From UBA9647 sp049522195 (GTDB taxonomy: Bacteria; Bacteroidota; Ignavibacteria; UBA10030), in assembly GCA_049522195.1 (NCBI GenBank), contig JBEKOB010000043.1, forward strand, positions 1 through 33,295: a stretch of 33,295 nucleotides of DNA, read 5' to 3'. A model generated the notes under the pieces. That model ran no database searches and had not been told where the DNA came from. It saw only the letters and a list, made by a program, of their open reading frames with translations. Made by a program: the position numbers and the translations under genes. Every line of letters begins with the position of its first letter. The stretch's first letter is position 1. This document shows, piece after piece, positions 23,227-31,982 of this stretch.

Positions 23227-24252
23227 ATGAAACCTTCAATCAGACTTCTAATGACGGTGGTCCCGCTGTTTGCTCTCTCTCTTCTCGTTTCAGGGTGCTA
23301 CACTCAGCTTGCCACGACTCAAGACGAGGATCAGGGTTCGTACGTATCGAAACCCGAAAGAGCCCGATTAAGCGAACTGCAGGATACAACCGCGGCCGTC
23401 CAAGAACCAAACTATGATGAGTACGATCAGTTTCATTCCCGCGTCGGCTTTGGCTACTACTATCCGTCGAGTTTGTACTGGGATATCACTTTCGGCGACC
23501 CGTTTTACTACGGATGGCCCTCGTATGGATGGATGTCCCCTTATTCAAACTACTACGGGTACTGGAACAGATGGTCCTACTATGGATACGGTTCCGGATA
23601 CTATCCTTATGGGTACGGTGGATATTCTCCCTACGGGTACTATAGCGGATATCCCTACGTCGTATACTCCGGCAATTTTGGCTATTCTCTCCCGGGTGGA
23701 AGAACAAGCCAGACAAGAGATGCAGGATATCGTCGCACGGGTGGAAGTACTCGCGTTGGAGGATACTCTGGGTCGGTTGTAGGATCGACAGGAAGCACGC
23801 CTGGCGTTGCCCCGGCAAGTCGCCGTTCCGGTAGCCAAGTTCGTAGCAATGCTGCACCGGCCGCGCGACGGAGCCAATCATCTTCAACTCGTGCGTCGCG
23901 AACCTATAGCTCGCCGTCAAGCAACGGTGGTCGTGGTTACGCGGCACCAAGTCGGTCAGCCGCACCCAGCGTTAGGTCTGCGCCGTCGAGCGGTGGAAGC
24001 CGAAGCCCACAAGGAGGCACAAGGAGCAGTGGAGCGAGCCGAAGCAGGGGATATTCAGATGCTCCAGCATCGGGTTACTACAGGTCGGGGGCAGCTCCGC
24101 AGCGAGGGAGCACGTCTTCTGCGCCGGGGTATTCACCGTCTCCATCATACTCGCCATCATCGACCCCCGCTTCTTCAAGCCCCGCACCAAGTACTGGTAG
24201 CGGCAATGGAGGAAGCAGGAGCAGTGGTGCAACGCGAACTGGTCGGAACTAA
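23227..24252 (+). CDS. Lipoprotein with Tyr/Gly-rich middle and Ser/Arg/Gly-rich disordered tail
   Basis: 341 residues. The signal peptide ends in the lipobox LVSGC (C24), so the mature protein is lipid-anchored. Residues about 25-70 are acidic and polar. About 75-155 are extremely rich in Tyr, Gly, Trp, Pro and Ser (repeats such as YGYGSGYYPYGYGGYSPYGY). About 155-341 are Ser/Arg/Gly/Ala/Pro, basic and certainly disordered. There is no enzymatic motif. Aromatic-Gly repeats are seen in adhesive or matrix proteins and in unnamed Bacteroidota lipoproteins, so a cell-surface scaffold is possible, but the function is unknown. The next gene starts 25 nt downstream and is probably co-transcribed. 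Confidence 0.8.
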   Translation: MKPSIRLLMTVVPLFALSLLVSGCYTQLATTQDEDQGSYVSKPERARLSELQDTTAAVQEPNYDEYDQFHSRVGFGYYYPSSLYWDITFGDPFYYGWPSYGWMSPYSNYYGYWNRWSYYGYGSGYYPYGYGGYSPYGYYSGYPYVVYSGNFGYSLPGGRTSQTRDAGYRRTGGSTRVGGYSGSVVGSTGSTPGVAPASRRSGSQVRSNAAPAARRSQSSSTRASRTYSSPSSNGGRGYAAPSRSAAPSVRSAPSSGGSRSPQGGTRSSGASRSRGYSDAPASGYYRSGAAPQRGSTSSAPGYSPSPSYSPSSTPASSSPAPSTGSGNGGSRSSGATRTGRN

Positions 24253-24277
24253 CCGAAATCTCAGGAGGATGTGAGTC

Positions 24278-25762
24278 ATGAAGTCAACCCTGTCACGATC
24301 TGCCGCTCGTCTGTTGCTTGGTGCCGCGCTGTCAATCCTGCTCATACCGAGTTTGTCAAGTGCGCAATATGCTGAAGATGTGCTTCGCTTTTCGACATTC
24401 AATATGGGAATCGGTGCCCGATCCACCGGCATGGGGAATGCCTCCGTTGGTCTTGCCGATGACTATTCCGCACTGTTTACGAATCCTGCTGGCCTGGCTT
24501 CGTTGCGAAGTTTTGAGTTCTCGGCCGGGCTCTCGAATGCAGGATACAATAATGATGCTACATTCTTTGGCGCGACAACGAATGCCAATAACAGAGTGAC
24601 AAATCTCAACAATCTCGGACTTGTGTACCCTGTACCAACCGCACGGGGCAGCCTTTCGTTTGCATTCGGATTTGCGCGCGTCGCAAACTACTCCACAGCA
24701 GTCTCCTACAAAGGATTCAATCCGGGCAGCTCGATCGTTGGATCTCTGACACCGGATGTCAATCTCAATTCAATGTCAGACGCCGATCGACAGAGCCTTC
24801 TCGACAATAACATACCTTTCCAAATCTTTCTCTCTGATACTGTAGGGGGAAGATTGAAACCAAACGTCACTGACAGTGTGCAGCAGGAAGGTAACGTCGT
24901 GGAAGGAGGAGGACTTAATAGTTGGTCATTTGGTGGGGCGATGGAGATTGCAAAGGGGCTATCCCTTGGGGTGGGTGTCAATATCCTTTCGGGGTCGTAT
25001 ACCTACGATCGGCTTTATACTGAGTCCGATTCGAAGAAGGTTTATCTTCTCAATCTCAACCGCGATGACTTCAACCGGTTTCAGTACGAGAGCACCATCA
25101 ATAGCGATATCAGCGGATACAATCTCCTCATTGGCCTGATGTACAAGAAGCAGGGGAAATATAAGCTCGGACTTACGATTCGGACTCCGACGTATTATGA
25201 TATTTCTGAGGATTTTTCCGACATCGGCAACAGCTGGTTCTATAATGCCGACCATTTTCAGATGCAAAGCTCAGGTTCGACGAAGTACACTGTCAAGACT
25301 CCGTTCGTCTTCTCAGGCGGAGTGTCTGTCCAGGCAACAGATTGGCTCTTGTTGGCAGGAGATGCTGAGTATACCGACTGGACGCAAATGGAGTTTACGA
25401 ACGACAACCCGGATTTGGTGGATGAAAACCGTGTTATACGCGATGTATTTCGTGCTACGACAAATCTGAGAGGTGGGGCGGAGGTTTCACTGTTGAACCA
25501 GGGCATTCGATTGCGAGGTGGTGTGATCTACAATCCGTCTCCGTATAAGGGGGATCCAACATCACGCGATCAACTCTACTACACGGCTGGAATTGGTACT
25601 GCCGTCGATGAAAATGTAATCTTGAATGCTTCACTGGCATTTGGGAAGTGGAGCACGTTGAGAGATAACTATTACCTCTCAGGCGTGGATACGCCCCCTT
25701 CGCGAACGTCAGAGTCAGTGAACACGAGTACGTTTAACATTACTCTTTCGTATCGATTCTAG
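24278..25762 (+). CDS. FadL/OmpP1-like outer membrane transport protein (PorV-type relatives)
   Basis: 494 residues. A signal peptide (about 1-29, ending SLSSAQ) is followed by NMGIGARSTGMGNASVGLADDYSALFTNPAGLASL. This is the N-terminal hatch/first-strand signature of FadL/OMPP1 proteins, also shared by PorV-like barrels. The remainder is strand-rich and ends FNITLSYRF, an outer-membrane barrel signal. FadL proteins let hydrophobic molecules pass the outer membrane, while PorV serves type IX secretion. With no other Por genes here, the transporter reading is preferred. A very good ribosome site, AGGAGGATGTGAGTC, precedes the ATG. Confidence 0.85.
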   Translation: MKSTLSRSAARLLLGAALSILLIPSLSSAQYAEDVLRFSTFNMGIGARSTGMGNASVGLADDYSALFTNPAGLASLRSFEFSAGLSNAGYNNDATFFGATTNANNRVTNLNNLGLVYPVPTARGSLSFAFGFARVANYSTAVSYKGFNPGSSIVGSLTPDVNLNSMSDADRQSLLDNNIPFQIFLSDTVGGRLKPNVTDSVQQEGNVVEGGGLNSWSFGGAMEIAKGLSLGVGVNILSGSYTYDRLYTESDSKKVYLLNLNRDDFNRFQYESTINSDISGYNLLIGLMYKKQGKYKLGLTIRTPTYYDISEDFSDIGNSWFYNADHFQMQSSGSTKYTVKTPFVFSGGVSVQATDWLLLAGDAEYTDWTQMEFTNDNPDLVDENRVIRDVFRATTNLRGGAEVSLLNQGIRLRGGVIYNPSPYKGDPTSRDQLYYTAGIGTAVDENVILNASLAFGKWSTLRDNYYLSGVDTPPSRTSESVNTSTFNITLSYRF

Positions 25763-25789
25763 ATCTGAATCGAATCCGGATGTTCGAAA

Positions 25790-25822
25790 CAAGCCCCGAT
25801 GTTCGGATAACATTGGGGCTTG
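25790..25822 (+). terminator. Hairpin after the FadL-like gene
   Basis: A 14-bp stem CAAGCCCCGATGTT/AACATTGGGGCTTG, with one G-T pair, closes a 5-nt loop, 28 nt past the stop codon. The T-run is poor (CAGTTTG), so it may be a weak or factor-assisted terminator. Its CCCC...ATTGGGG core resembles the hairpin at 23131. Confidence 0.65.
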
Positions 25823-25852
25823 CAGTTTGAACCGCATGGAAGGAGTGAGACC

Positions 25853-25960
25853 ATGATCTTCAGGCATCGAATCTCGTTTTTCGCTGTTGGTCTCCGCTTG
25901 ACCGCTTTATCTGACCCGGATTTCATCGCTGGCCGATCGTGTGCTGATTGCTGCGTCTGA
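25853..25960 (+). CDS. Possible 35-residue ORF or gene remnant
   Basis: An ATG at 25853 follows the strong ribosome site GGAAGGAG (25838-25845) and opens 35 codons (MIFRHRISFFAVGLRLTAL... ending CADCCV). The start looks like a signal-peptide beginning (basic, then hydrophobic) that soon becomes polar, so it could be the broken head of a lost exported protein or a true small protein. No family is recognised. The rest of the 25763-26053 gap holds the hairpin at 25790-25822 and a CCCGTT/AACGGG inverted repeat near 25998-26023. Confidence 0.25.
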   Translation: MIFRHRISFFAVGLRLTALSDPDFIAGRSCADCCV

Positions 25961-26053
25961 ATATTTGCAAGACCCCACATCTTTCTTTACATTAGTCCCG
26001 TTCCGCGTAAGATCATAACGGGATCATTCCCCACCTAATCTCTCTTCTATCGC

Positions 26054-28471
26054 ATGCACTTTCGCCTTAAGGTCATTCTCGGTGTGGTTGGAACGTTGCT
26101 GGTTCTGGCTCTCGCACTCACTGTTTTCTTTTATTATCTGATCACGAAATCTTATCCTGTGACATCGGGTGTTGAGAAGGTCGCAGGCCTTCGCTCGGAG
26201 GTCCAGATTTATCGTGATGACTACGGCGTGCCTCACATCTTCGCGAATTCTGAATACGACGCATACTATGCTGTTGGCTATGTTCACGCACAGGATCGAT
26301 TATGGCAGATGGAGCTCATCCGCCGGGCTGGCGAGGGGAGGCTCTCGGAGATTCTTGGCGAACCTGCGCTGAAGATTGACAAGATGTTCCGAACGCTTGG
26401 GCTCTGGCAACAGGCGCAGCGGACAGTTCCGACGGTGGATGCAAATACACGCCTTGCGCTGGAGGCGTATGCAGATGGAGTAACCAACTATATTGCTGCA
26501 CACAAAGGAAAATACCCGATCGAATTTGATATACTGAACTTCGAGCCTGAGCCATGGACAATGGCCCATTCCCTTCTGGTCAGCCGGCTCATGGCATGGG
26601 AGTTGAATTACTCCCGATGGGTTGACATTGTCCTCGGCCAGCTTGTCGAGCGGCTTGGGGTTGCGAAGGCGTCGGAGATTTTTCCAACGTGGCCCGAGGG
26701 GGCACCCCTGATCATCCCCGAGGAGCTCAAGGGAAGACGAACCACGGCGATGGCGGACCAGCTGCTGGCGGCGGATCAGGCATTCAGGCAGCTTCTGGGA
26801 AATGTTGGGTTGGAATCGGGGAGCAATGCGTGGGTTGTCGCTGGGGCGAAATCGAGAACCGGGAAACCGATTCTCGCAAACGATCCGCACCTGTTGTTCT
26901 CTGCTCCGGGACGTTGGTATGAGATTCACATCGTCGGTCCTGATCTCGACGTGTCCGGTGCCTCGATTGCCGGAGTTCCCTTTGTCGTGATCGGGCGCAA
27001 CCAATCTGTCGCCTGGGGCGTGACAAATGCCATGCTTGACGATGAAGACTTCTATGTAGAAGATGTTGATTCTGTGCAGCATCCATCGCGTTACCGTTTC
27101 AATGGGAGCTGGCGTCCGGTCGACCAACAGATAGATACAATTCTGGTGAAGAACGGACCACCCGTTCTCCTGACAACGTACAGGACGCATCGGGGACCGA
27201 TCGTCAACCGAATGGAGCCGGCCGCGCAAACTTCGCGTCAGTTGTTATCCATGCGATGGGTTGGGCATGATGTTTCCAATGAGGTCCAGGCGTTTTACAT
27301 GATCAACCGCGCCCACAACTGGAATGAATTTCTTGAGGGGCTGCGCCATTTCGCTGTGCCAGCGCAAAACTTCGTGTATGCAGACGTGGACGGCAACATC
27401 GGGTACCATACGGGTGGGCGCATTCCAATTCGTAAGACAAAATCTGCGAGCTTACCATTTCCCGGTTGGACTGATGAGTACGATTGGAAGGGATACGTTC
27501 CGTTCGAGCAGATGCCGCAGGCATTTAATCCGCCCGAAGGGTTCATTGCAACAGCAAACAACAAGATTGTAGCAGACTCCTATCCGTACTATATATCGAA
27601 CCTTTGGGAGCCCGACTGGCGGATCACGAGAATAACCGAGGCCCTGCACGGACAGGAACAGTTTTCGGTGGAGGACATGGAGCGGATTCAGCAGGATGTC
27701 TTCTCGCCGCAGGCCAGAGAATTGGTGCCGATCATCTTGAACGCGTATGCTTCTGCTCCTCCGCAGGATCCCGATGTCCAGATAACCCTTGCGTATTTCA
27801 GGAACTGGAACTATGAGATGGGCAAGAACGATGTCGCAACGACTTTGTTCCAGTCATTTTTGGTCAGGATGGTCCAGAACACGTTTGAAGATGAGATGGG
27901 ACCGCAGTTGCTGGCGGTCTATGACACACTCGCGACCGTTCCGCTTGCAGCGATTACAAAACTGATGAAGAAAGGATCGTCTGCCTGGTTCGACGATGTG
28001 AGGACCCCTCAGGTCGAGACGATGGACGATATCATTCGACGGAGCGTCGACGATGGATTGCGCGACTTGAAGTCGAGATTTGGCGGCGAGATCAAAGAAA
28101 TGAGATGGGGCACTGTGCATCAGGTCGAATTCCCCCACGTGTTCGGGTCTCACGATCTGCTGCGCAGGATTTTCAATATCGGGCCATTTCCGATCGGTGG
28201 ATCTCACTCTACGGTCGACAAGGCAGAATTTCGTCTGGGGCAGCCATTTCTGAATGACGTGGGCCCTTCCACTCGGCAGATTTTCGACCTCTCAGACAGG
28301 AACAACACACATTCAGTCACGCCTCCCGGCCAATCGGGGCAGGTATTTCAAACACACTACGATGATCAGATCCAACTTTGGCTGAACGGTGGTTACAGAA
28401 CCCAGCTGATGGACCGTTCGGCGATCGAAAAATCAGGATACGATCGTCTTGTTCTTCGCCCTGCACAATGA
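26054..28471 (+). CDS. Penicillin acylase-family N-terminal nucleophile amidohydrolase
   Basis: 805 residues. A hydrophobic anchor or signal (7-30) precedes the alpha part (VQIYRDDYGVPHIFANSEYDAYYAVGYVHAQDRLWQMEL is a family hallmark, about 50-88). The spacer is followed by GSNAWVVAG, where S257 is the predicted nucleophile freed by self-cleavage after G256. The beta part includes ANDPHLLFSAPGRWYEIHI and GRNQSVAWGVTNAMLDDEDFY. Relatives hydrolyse amide bonds: penicillin G, acyl-homoserine lactones or N-acyl amino acids. The substrate cannot be assigned. It would act in the periplasm. Its stop overlaps the next start as ATGA, so it is co-translated with the sirtuin. No clear ribosome site precedes the ATG. 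Confidence 0.92.
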   Translation: MHFRLKVILGVVGTLLVLALALTVFFYYLITKSYPVTSGVEKVAGLRSEVQIYRDDYGVPHIFANSEYDAYYAVGYVHAQDRLWQMELIRRAGEGRLSEILGEPALKIDKMFRTLGLWQQAQRTVPTVDANTRLALEAYADGVTNYIAAHKGKYPIEFDILNFEPEPWTMAHSLLVSRLMAWELNYSRWVDIVLGQLVERLGVAKASEIFPTWPEGAPLIIPEELKGRRTTAMADQLLAADQAFRQLLGNVGLESGSNAWVVAGAKSRTGKPILANDPHLLFSAPGRWYEIHIVGPDLDVSGASIAGVPFVVIGRNQSVAWGVTNAMLDDEDFYVEDVDSVQHPSRYRFNGSWRPVDQQIDTILVKNGPPVLLTTYRTHRGPIVNRMEPAAQTSRQLLSMRWVGHDVSNEVQAFYMINRAHNWNEFLEGLRHFAVPAQNFVYADVDGNIGYHTGGRIPIRKTKSASLPFPGWTDEYDWKGYVPFEQMPQAFNPPEGFIATANNKIVADSYPYYISNLWEPDWRITRITEALHGQEQFSVEDMERIQQDVFSPQARELVPIILNAYASAPPQDPDVQITLAYFRNWNYEMGKNDVATTLFQSFLVRMVQNTFEDEMGPQLLAVYDTLATVPLAAITKLMKKGSSAWFDDVRTPQVETMDDIIRRSVDDGLRDLKSRFGGEIKEMRWGTVHQVEFPHVFGSHDLLRRIFNIGPFPIGGSHSTVDKAEFRLGQPFLNDVGPSTRQIFDLSDRNNTHSVTPPGQSGQVFQTHYDDQIQLWLNGGYRTQLMDRSAIEKSGYDRLVLRPAQ

Positions 28472-29220
28472 CTTTTTCCGACACCCTCAGAGCCCGCCTC
28501 GAGACGGCCCAATCGGTTTGCGTGCTTACGGGCGCAGGGATTTCCGCCGAGAGTGGCGTTCCAACATTTCGTGGAGAGGAAGGGTTGTGGAAGAAGTTCA
28601 GGCCGGAAGAATTGGCAAATTTCCATGCGTTTATTCGCAATCCTGACCTCGTGTGGGAATGGTATGCTTATCGGAGAAAGCTCATTCACGAGGTAAAACC
28701 GAATGCTGGACACTATGCTCTCGTTGAATTGGAGCGCAGAGTGAAAGACTTCACGCTCGTAACCCAGAATGTTGATAATCTCCATCGGCGGGCGGGGAGC
28801 AAATCGATGGTTGAGCTTCATGGAAACATTGAGCGGAGCTATTGCATTGACTGTGGGGCAATTGTGGAAGAGTTGGATATCGATTCATTGACAAAGGCTC
28901 CCCGGTGTGTCCATTGCGGGGGTCTCGTCCGCCCTGATGTAGTCTGGTTCGGCGAGATGCTACCTAGAGAAGCATTCTCTCGGGCCGAACAAGCCGCGCG
29001 TCATTGCGACTTGTTTCTGTGCATTGGAACTTCTGCGGTCGTGTATCCCGCAGCGTCGTTGCCCTATACGGCGTTCGATCAAGGAGCATTCGTGGTCGAA
29101 ATCAACCGTGAACGTACCGAGCTTTCCACTCGTGCTCACGAGTCACTCCTCGGAGCAGCAGGAGAGATTCTCCCTCAGCTTGTTTCATGCTTCAGTCACC
29201 AAGAAGGGAACACGCCATGA
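28468..29220 (+). CDS. cobB: NAD-dependent protein deacylase, SIRT5/CobB-type sirtuin
   Basis: 250 residues from the ATG at 28468, overlapping the acylase stop (ATGA). The longer open frame lies inside that gene. The Rossmann NAD site is GAGISAESGVPTFRG (22-36) with TQNVDNLH (99-106). Catalytic H118 lies in VELHGN. The zinc ribbon is C126, C129, C147 and C150 (CIDC, CVHC). Y66 and R69 in WEWYAYRRK fit the Tyr-x-x-Arg pair that lets SIRT5-like enzymes bind succinyl or malonyl lysine, so desuccinylase activity is plausible as well as deacetylation. Its stop overlaps the pyruvate kinase start, again as ATGA. Confidence 0.95.
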   Translation: MTFSDTLRARLETAQSVCVLTGAGISAESGVPTFRGEEGLWKKFRPEELANFHAFIRNPDLVWEWYAYRRKLIHEVKPNAGHYALVELERRVKDFTLVTQNVDNLHRRAGSKSMVELHGNIERSYCIDCGAIVEELDIDSLTKAPRCVHCGGLVRPDVVWFGEMLPREAFSRAEQAARHCDLFLCIGTSAVVYPAASLPYTAFDQGAFVVEINRERTELSTRAHESLLGAAGEILPQLVSCFSHQEGNTP

Positions 29221-30662
29221 TTGCTTCAAAAGGATTCAGCAAGACAAAGATCGTCTGCACCATCGGTCCGGCATCTCAGAGCGTGGACGTACTGGTGAAA
29301 CTTATTGAAGCGGGTATGGACGTCGCCCGATTGAATTTTTCACACGGAACGCGTGAACAACACCACGAGACCATCGGCAACCTCAAAGAGGCAAGTAGTA
29401 GAACTGGTGAACACATTACGATTTTGCAGGACCTGAGCGGTCCGAAAATAAGAACTGGTCGATTGAAAGAGAAGAGTGTGGAGATCAAGACCGGCGCGCA
29501 GTACTGCTTCACGACGAGAGACATACTCGGCGACGCGGACATGGTTTCGACCACCTACCAGCAGCTTCCGAGGGATATTCGGATCGGCGACTCGATTCTG
29601 GTTGATGACGGAAAAATGAAATTCTCGGTTGTCTCGAAAACGGACACCGATGTGCTTTGCACGGTTGTCAACGGTGGGATCTTAACCGATAAGAAGGGGA
29701 TGAACCTCCCTGGGGTAAAGGTCAGCGTCCCTTCCTTCACCGATAAAGATGTTGAAGATCTCAGGTTTGGTTTGGCGAATGACATCGATTATGTTGCCCT
29801 CTCATTTGTCCGATCCGTGAAGGATATTCAGAGTCTGCGGGAGTTCCTCGTGAAAGAGGCGCCCAAAGGGAAGCGAATACCAATCGTCGCGAAAATCGAG
29901 CGGGGCGAAGCGGTGGAGGACATCAATTCAATTATCGGCGCGTCAGACGTTGTCATGGTCGCGCGCGGCGATCTTGGGGTAGAACTCCCGCCGGAAGACG
30001 TTCCAATTATTCAGAAGACGGTTGTTCGCCTGTGCAATGAAGCAGGCGTTCCCGTAATTGTTGCGACGCAGATGCTCGAATCGATGATCGAAAGTCCCCG
30101 CCCGACCCGGGCAGAAGCGAACGACGTTGCGAATGCAGTGCTAGATGGTGCAGACGCGGTGATGTTGAGCGCGGAGACGTCGGTAGGGAAATTCCCGGTC
30201 GATGCCGTGCTCACAATGGATAGAATCATCAGGAAGGCAGAGACACGATATCAGTCCCATTTTGACATCGCCAAAGCGAGTGCGACGAGGGAATTCACGA
30301 TATTCGATGCGATAGGCAGGGCAGCGTGTGCAATTGCCAACGACATTGACGCGAAAGCCATCATTGTTATCACGCATTCCGGTTTCAGTGCGATCAACAC
30401 GGCAAAGTACAGGCCGAAGGCGCTCATCCTGGCGGTAACAGGGCGCGATAAGATTCTGAGACGACTTAACCTGGTTTGGGGGATTCGGGGGATCGTTGTG
30501 CCCGAATTCGTCGCGGACACGGATACTGCGTTCAAACGCATCAAAGATGAGTTGCGGAAACTCGAATACGTACACTTCGGGGACTACGTCATCTACACAG
30601 CAGGGCTGCCTCTGCTCTCCAGAGGGACGACCGATTCGATCAAGATTGAAAAGGTCGAGTGA
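29217..30662 (+). CDS. pyk: Pyruvate kinase
   Basis: 481 residues from the ATG at 29217 (MIASKGFSKTKIVCTIGPAS), which overlaps the sirtuin stop by 4 bp and has AAGGGAA upstream. The barrel domain shows KIVCTIGPAS, MDVARLNFSHG, DLSGPKIRTG, VAKIERGEAVEDI (catalytic-site Lys and Glu) and MVARGDLGVELP. The signature ATQMLESMIESPRPTRAEANDVANAVLDGADAVMLSAETSVGKFP is complete. The B domain is about residues 70-170 and the C domain follows from about 355. It converts phosphoenolpyruvate and ADP to pyruvate and ATP. The C domain has no extra fused module. Confidence 0.97.
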   Translation: MIASKGFSKTKIVCTIGPASQSVDVLVKLIEAGMDVARLNFSHGTREQHHETIGNLKEASSRTGEHITILQDLSGPKIRTGRLKEKSVEIKTGAQYCFTTRDILGDADMVSTTYQQLPRDIRIGDSILVDDGKMKFSVVSKTDTDVLCTVVNGGILTDKKGMNLPGVKVSVPSFTDKDVEDLRFGLANDIDYVALSFVRSVKDIQSLREFLVKEAPKGKRIPIVAKIERGEAVEDINSIIGASDVVMVARGDLGVELPPEDVPIIQKTVVRLCNEAGVPVIVATQMLESMIESPRPTRAEANDVANAVLDGADAVMLSAETSVGKFPVDAVLTMDRIIRKAETRYQSHFDIAKASATREFTIFDAIGRAACAIANDIDAKAIIVITHSGFSAINTAKYRPKALILAVTGRDKILRRLNLVWGIRGIVVPEFVADTDTAFKRIKDELRKLEYVHFGDYVIYTAGLPLLSRGTTDSIKIEKVE

Positions 30663-30668
30663 TCCAGA

Positions 30669-30702
30669 GGCAGGTCGCCGGAACCTTTGTTTCCGAAGTG
30701 CC
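30669..30702. terminator. Weak hairpin between convergent pyk and cytochrome-barrel genes
   Basis: The inner CGGAA/TTCCG stem (30679-30683, 30691-30695) lies within an outer GGCA/TGCC pair (30669-30672, 30699-30702) in the 41-nt gap where two genes meet tail to tail. The T-run is short (TTTA). It is supported mainly by location. Confidence 0.25.
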
Positions 30703-30703
30703 T

Positions 30704-31837
30704 TTACAGGAAAAGATGAACCATGATCTGGAGATCGGTCGTGTTCCTGTTCAGGATGGTATCCTTGGTATAACGGTACAACGGACGTACCTCCACACCG
30801 CTCATCGGCATGAATTCAAACCCGCCTGAGTACCTCACCGCAGTGCCGCTCTTGACGTCTGTATTCGGATCGAAGAAATCGTACATGAACTTCAAATCAA
30901 TTCCCTGGAGCAGCTCGTAATCTGCCTCAACCAAGACCGCCAGTTGCTTGAGATCTGTCCCCGGCGCGTTTCGTTGATTGATATCCGAGCTGACACTCAT
31001 CGATGCGGAATTCCCACGGATGCGTTCAATGTCGCCGATGAGCGTGAGTCTGTCCATGAATGTGGCTGACCCATAGCCGCCAAAAAGGTTCAGTTTCTCG
31101 ACACTCGAGACGTCATTGTATGATGAAATTCCGGCGAGAGCATTGATTGGTCCCAGGTCCCCGTGTGCCTCAAGCTTGCCAAAGACCGCCTTCGCGAGAA
31201 TTCCGTCCAGATCGCCCCGCATCCCGTTCGTCAAAGCTCCCATCGCAATAACAGATCCTGATCTGAATCCAACCTCGAGGCCGGTTTGTTGCCCCATGTT
31301 GTTTCGGAATGGGGTCGCCTGACGAATGAATGACGTGTGGTCATCAAACCGCAGCCCGTATGGAGGCGTAAACCGACCCAGCTTCAAGTATCCATTCGCC
31401 GGGAGAATCCTGGCAATTCCGAACACCTCCAGACGATTGTACGGGCCGAACGCTGGATTGATATAGAGGTTGATCTTCTTCGACACGGCGAGGTTGAAAT
31501 CCAGATCCATTTGCATAGGGAAAAATGAACTCAACGATGCGTCCGGATTTGTTTTGGATTGATAGAAGGCAAGAAAACGGAAATCGGCACCGTACGTCAG
31601 GAACTCACTGAGCTTCGTCGAGAAATCGTCGAGAGCATACTCCTCCTGCCAGCTTTTCACTGACAGACTATCACGACCGAAGCTCTGGCCGAACGCGGTG
31701 CGCATACCACCGCCTGATGGATTGACGTGACAACTCTGACAAGGGAGGTTCAAACGAGTGGCGAAACGCGGAATGGCATATCCCGACACGGTGAACACGA
31801 TCAAACAAGCCAGAGCAATAATCAGATGGTTTCGCAT
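30704..31837 (-). CDS. Mono-haem cytochrome c fused to predicted outer-membrane barrel (Cyc2-like architecture)
   Basis: 377 residues from the ATG at 31837. The open frame extends 24 codons upstream, but a proper signal peptide (MRNHLIIALACLIVFTVSGYA) starts here. Right after it comes AIPRFATRLNLPCQSCHVNP, a single CXXCH haem site (C33, C36, H37), then NPSGGGMRTAFG with M45 a possible second ligand. Residues about 70-377 are strand-rich (for example SKKINLYINPAFGPYNRLEV) and end DLQIMVHLFL, as in outer-membrane barrels. This order, a short haem segment then a barrel, is that of Cyc2-type iron-oxidising fusions, whose haem region also begins with a Pro-Arg-Phe-Ala-like stretch. The details after the haem differ, so it may be a related family of unknown electron donor. 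Confidence 0.8.
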   Translation of the reverse strand: MRNHLIIALACLIVFTVSGYAIPRFATRLNLPCQSCHVNPSGGGMRTAFGQSFGRDSLSVKSWQEEYALDDFSTKLSEFLTYGADFRFLAFYQSKTNPDASLSSFFPMQMDLDFNLAVSKKINLYINPAFGPYNRLEVFGIARILPANGYLKLGRFTPPYGLRFDDHTSFIRQATPFRNNMGQQTGLEVGFRSGSVIAMGALTNGMRGDLDGILAKAVFGKLEAHGDLGPINALAGISSYNDVSSVEKLNLFGGYGSATFMDRLTLIGDIERIRGNSASMSVSSDINQRNAPGTDLKQLAVLVEADYELLQGIDLKFMYDFFDPNTDVKSGTAVRYSGGFEFMPMSGVEVRPLYRYTKDTILNRNTTDLQIMVHLFL

Positions 31838-31982
31838 GTGATGTCCGTACGCAGTTGGTTGGTGTGAATTTGGTATCCTCAAAGTAGAGAAAAGGCTCCA
31901 GACATTCAACGATGGTGAAATGCTTCAAGTTTCGCCGGCATTAATCGCTTTTATCTTGATTCTCCGCCATTCTCAATCTACA

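Noticed and set aside
26300..27229. 309-codon minus-strand frame inside the penicillin acylase-family gene
   Set aside because: The plus-strand protein is intact with family hallmarks; the reverse frame has no motif.
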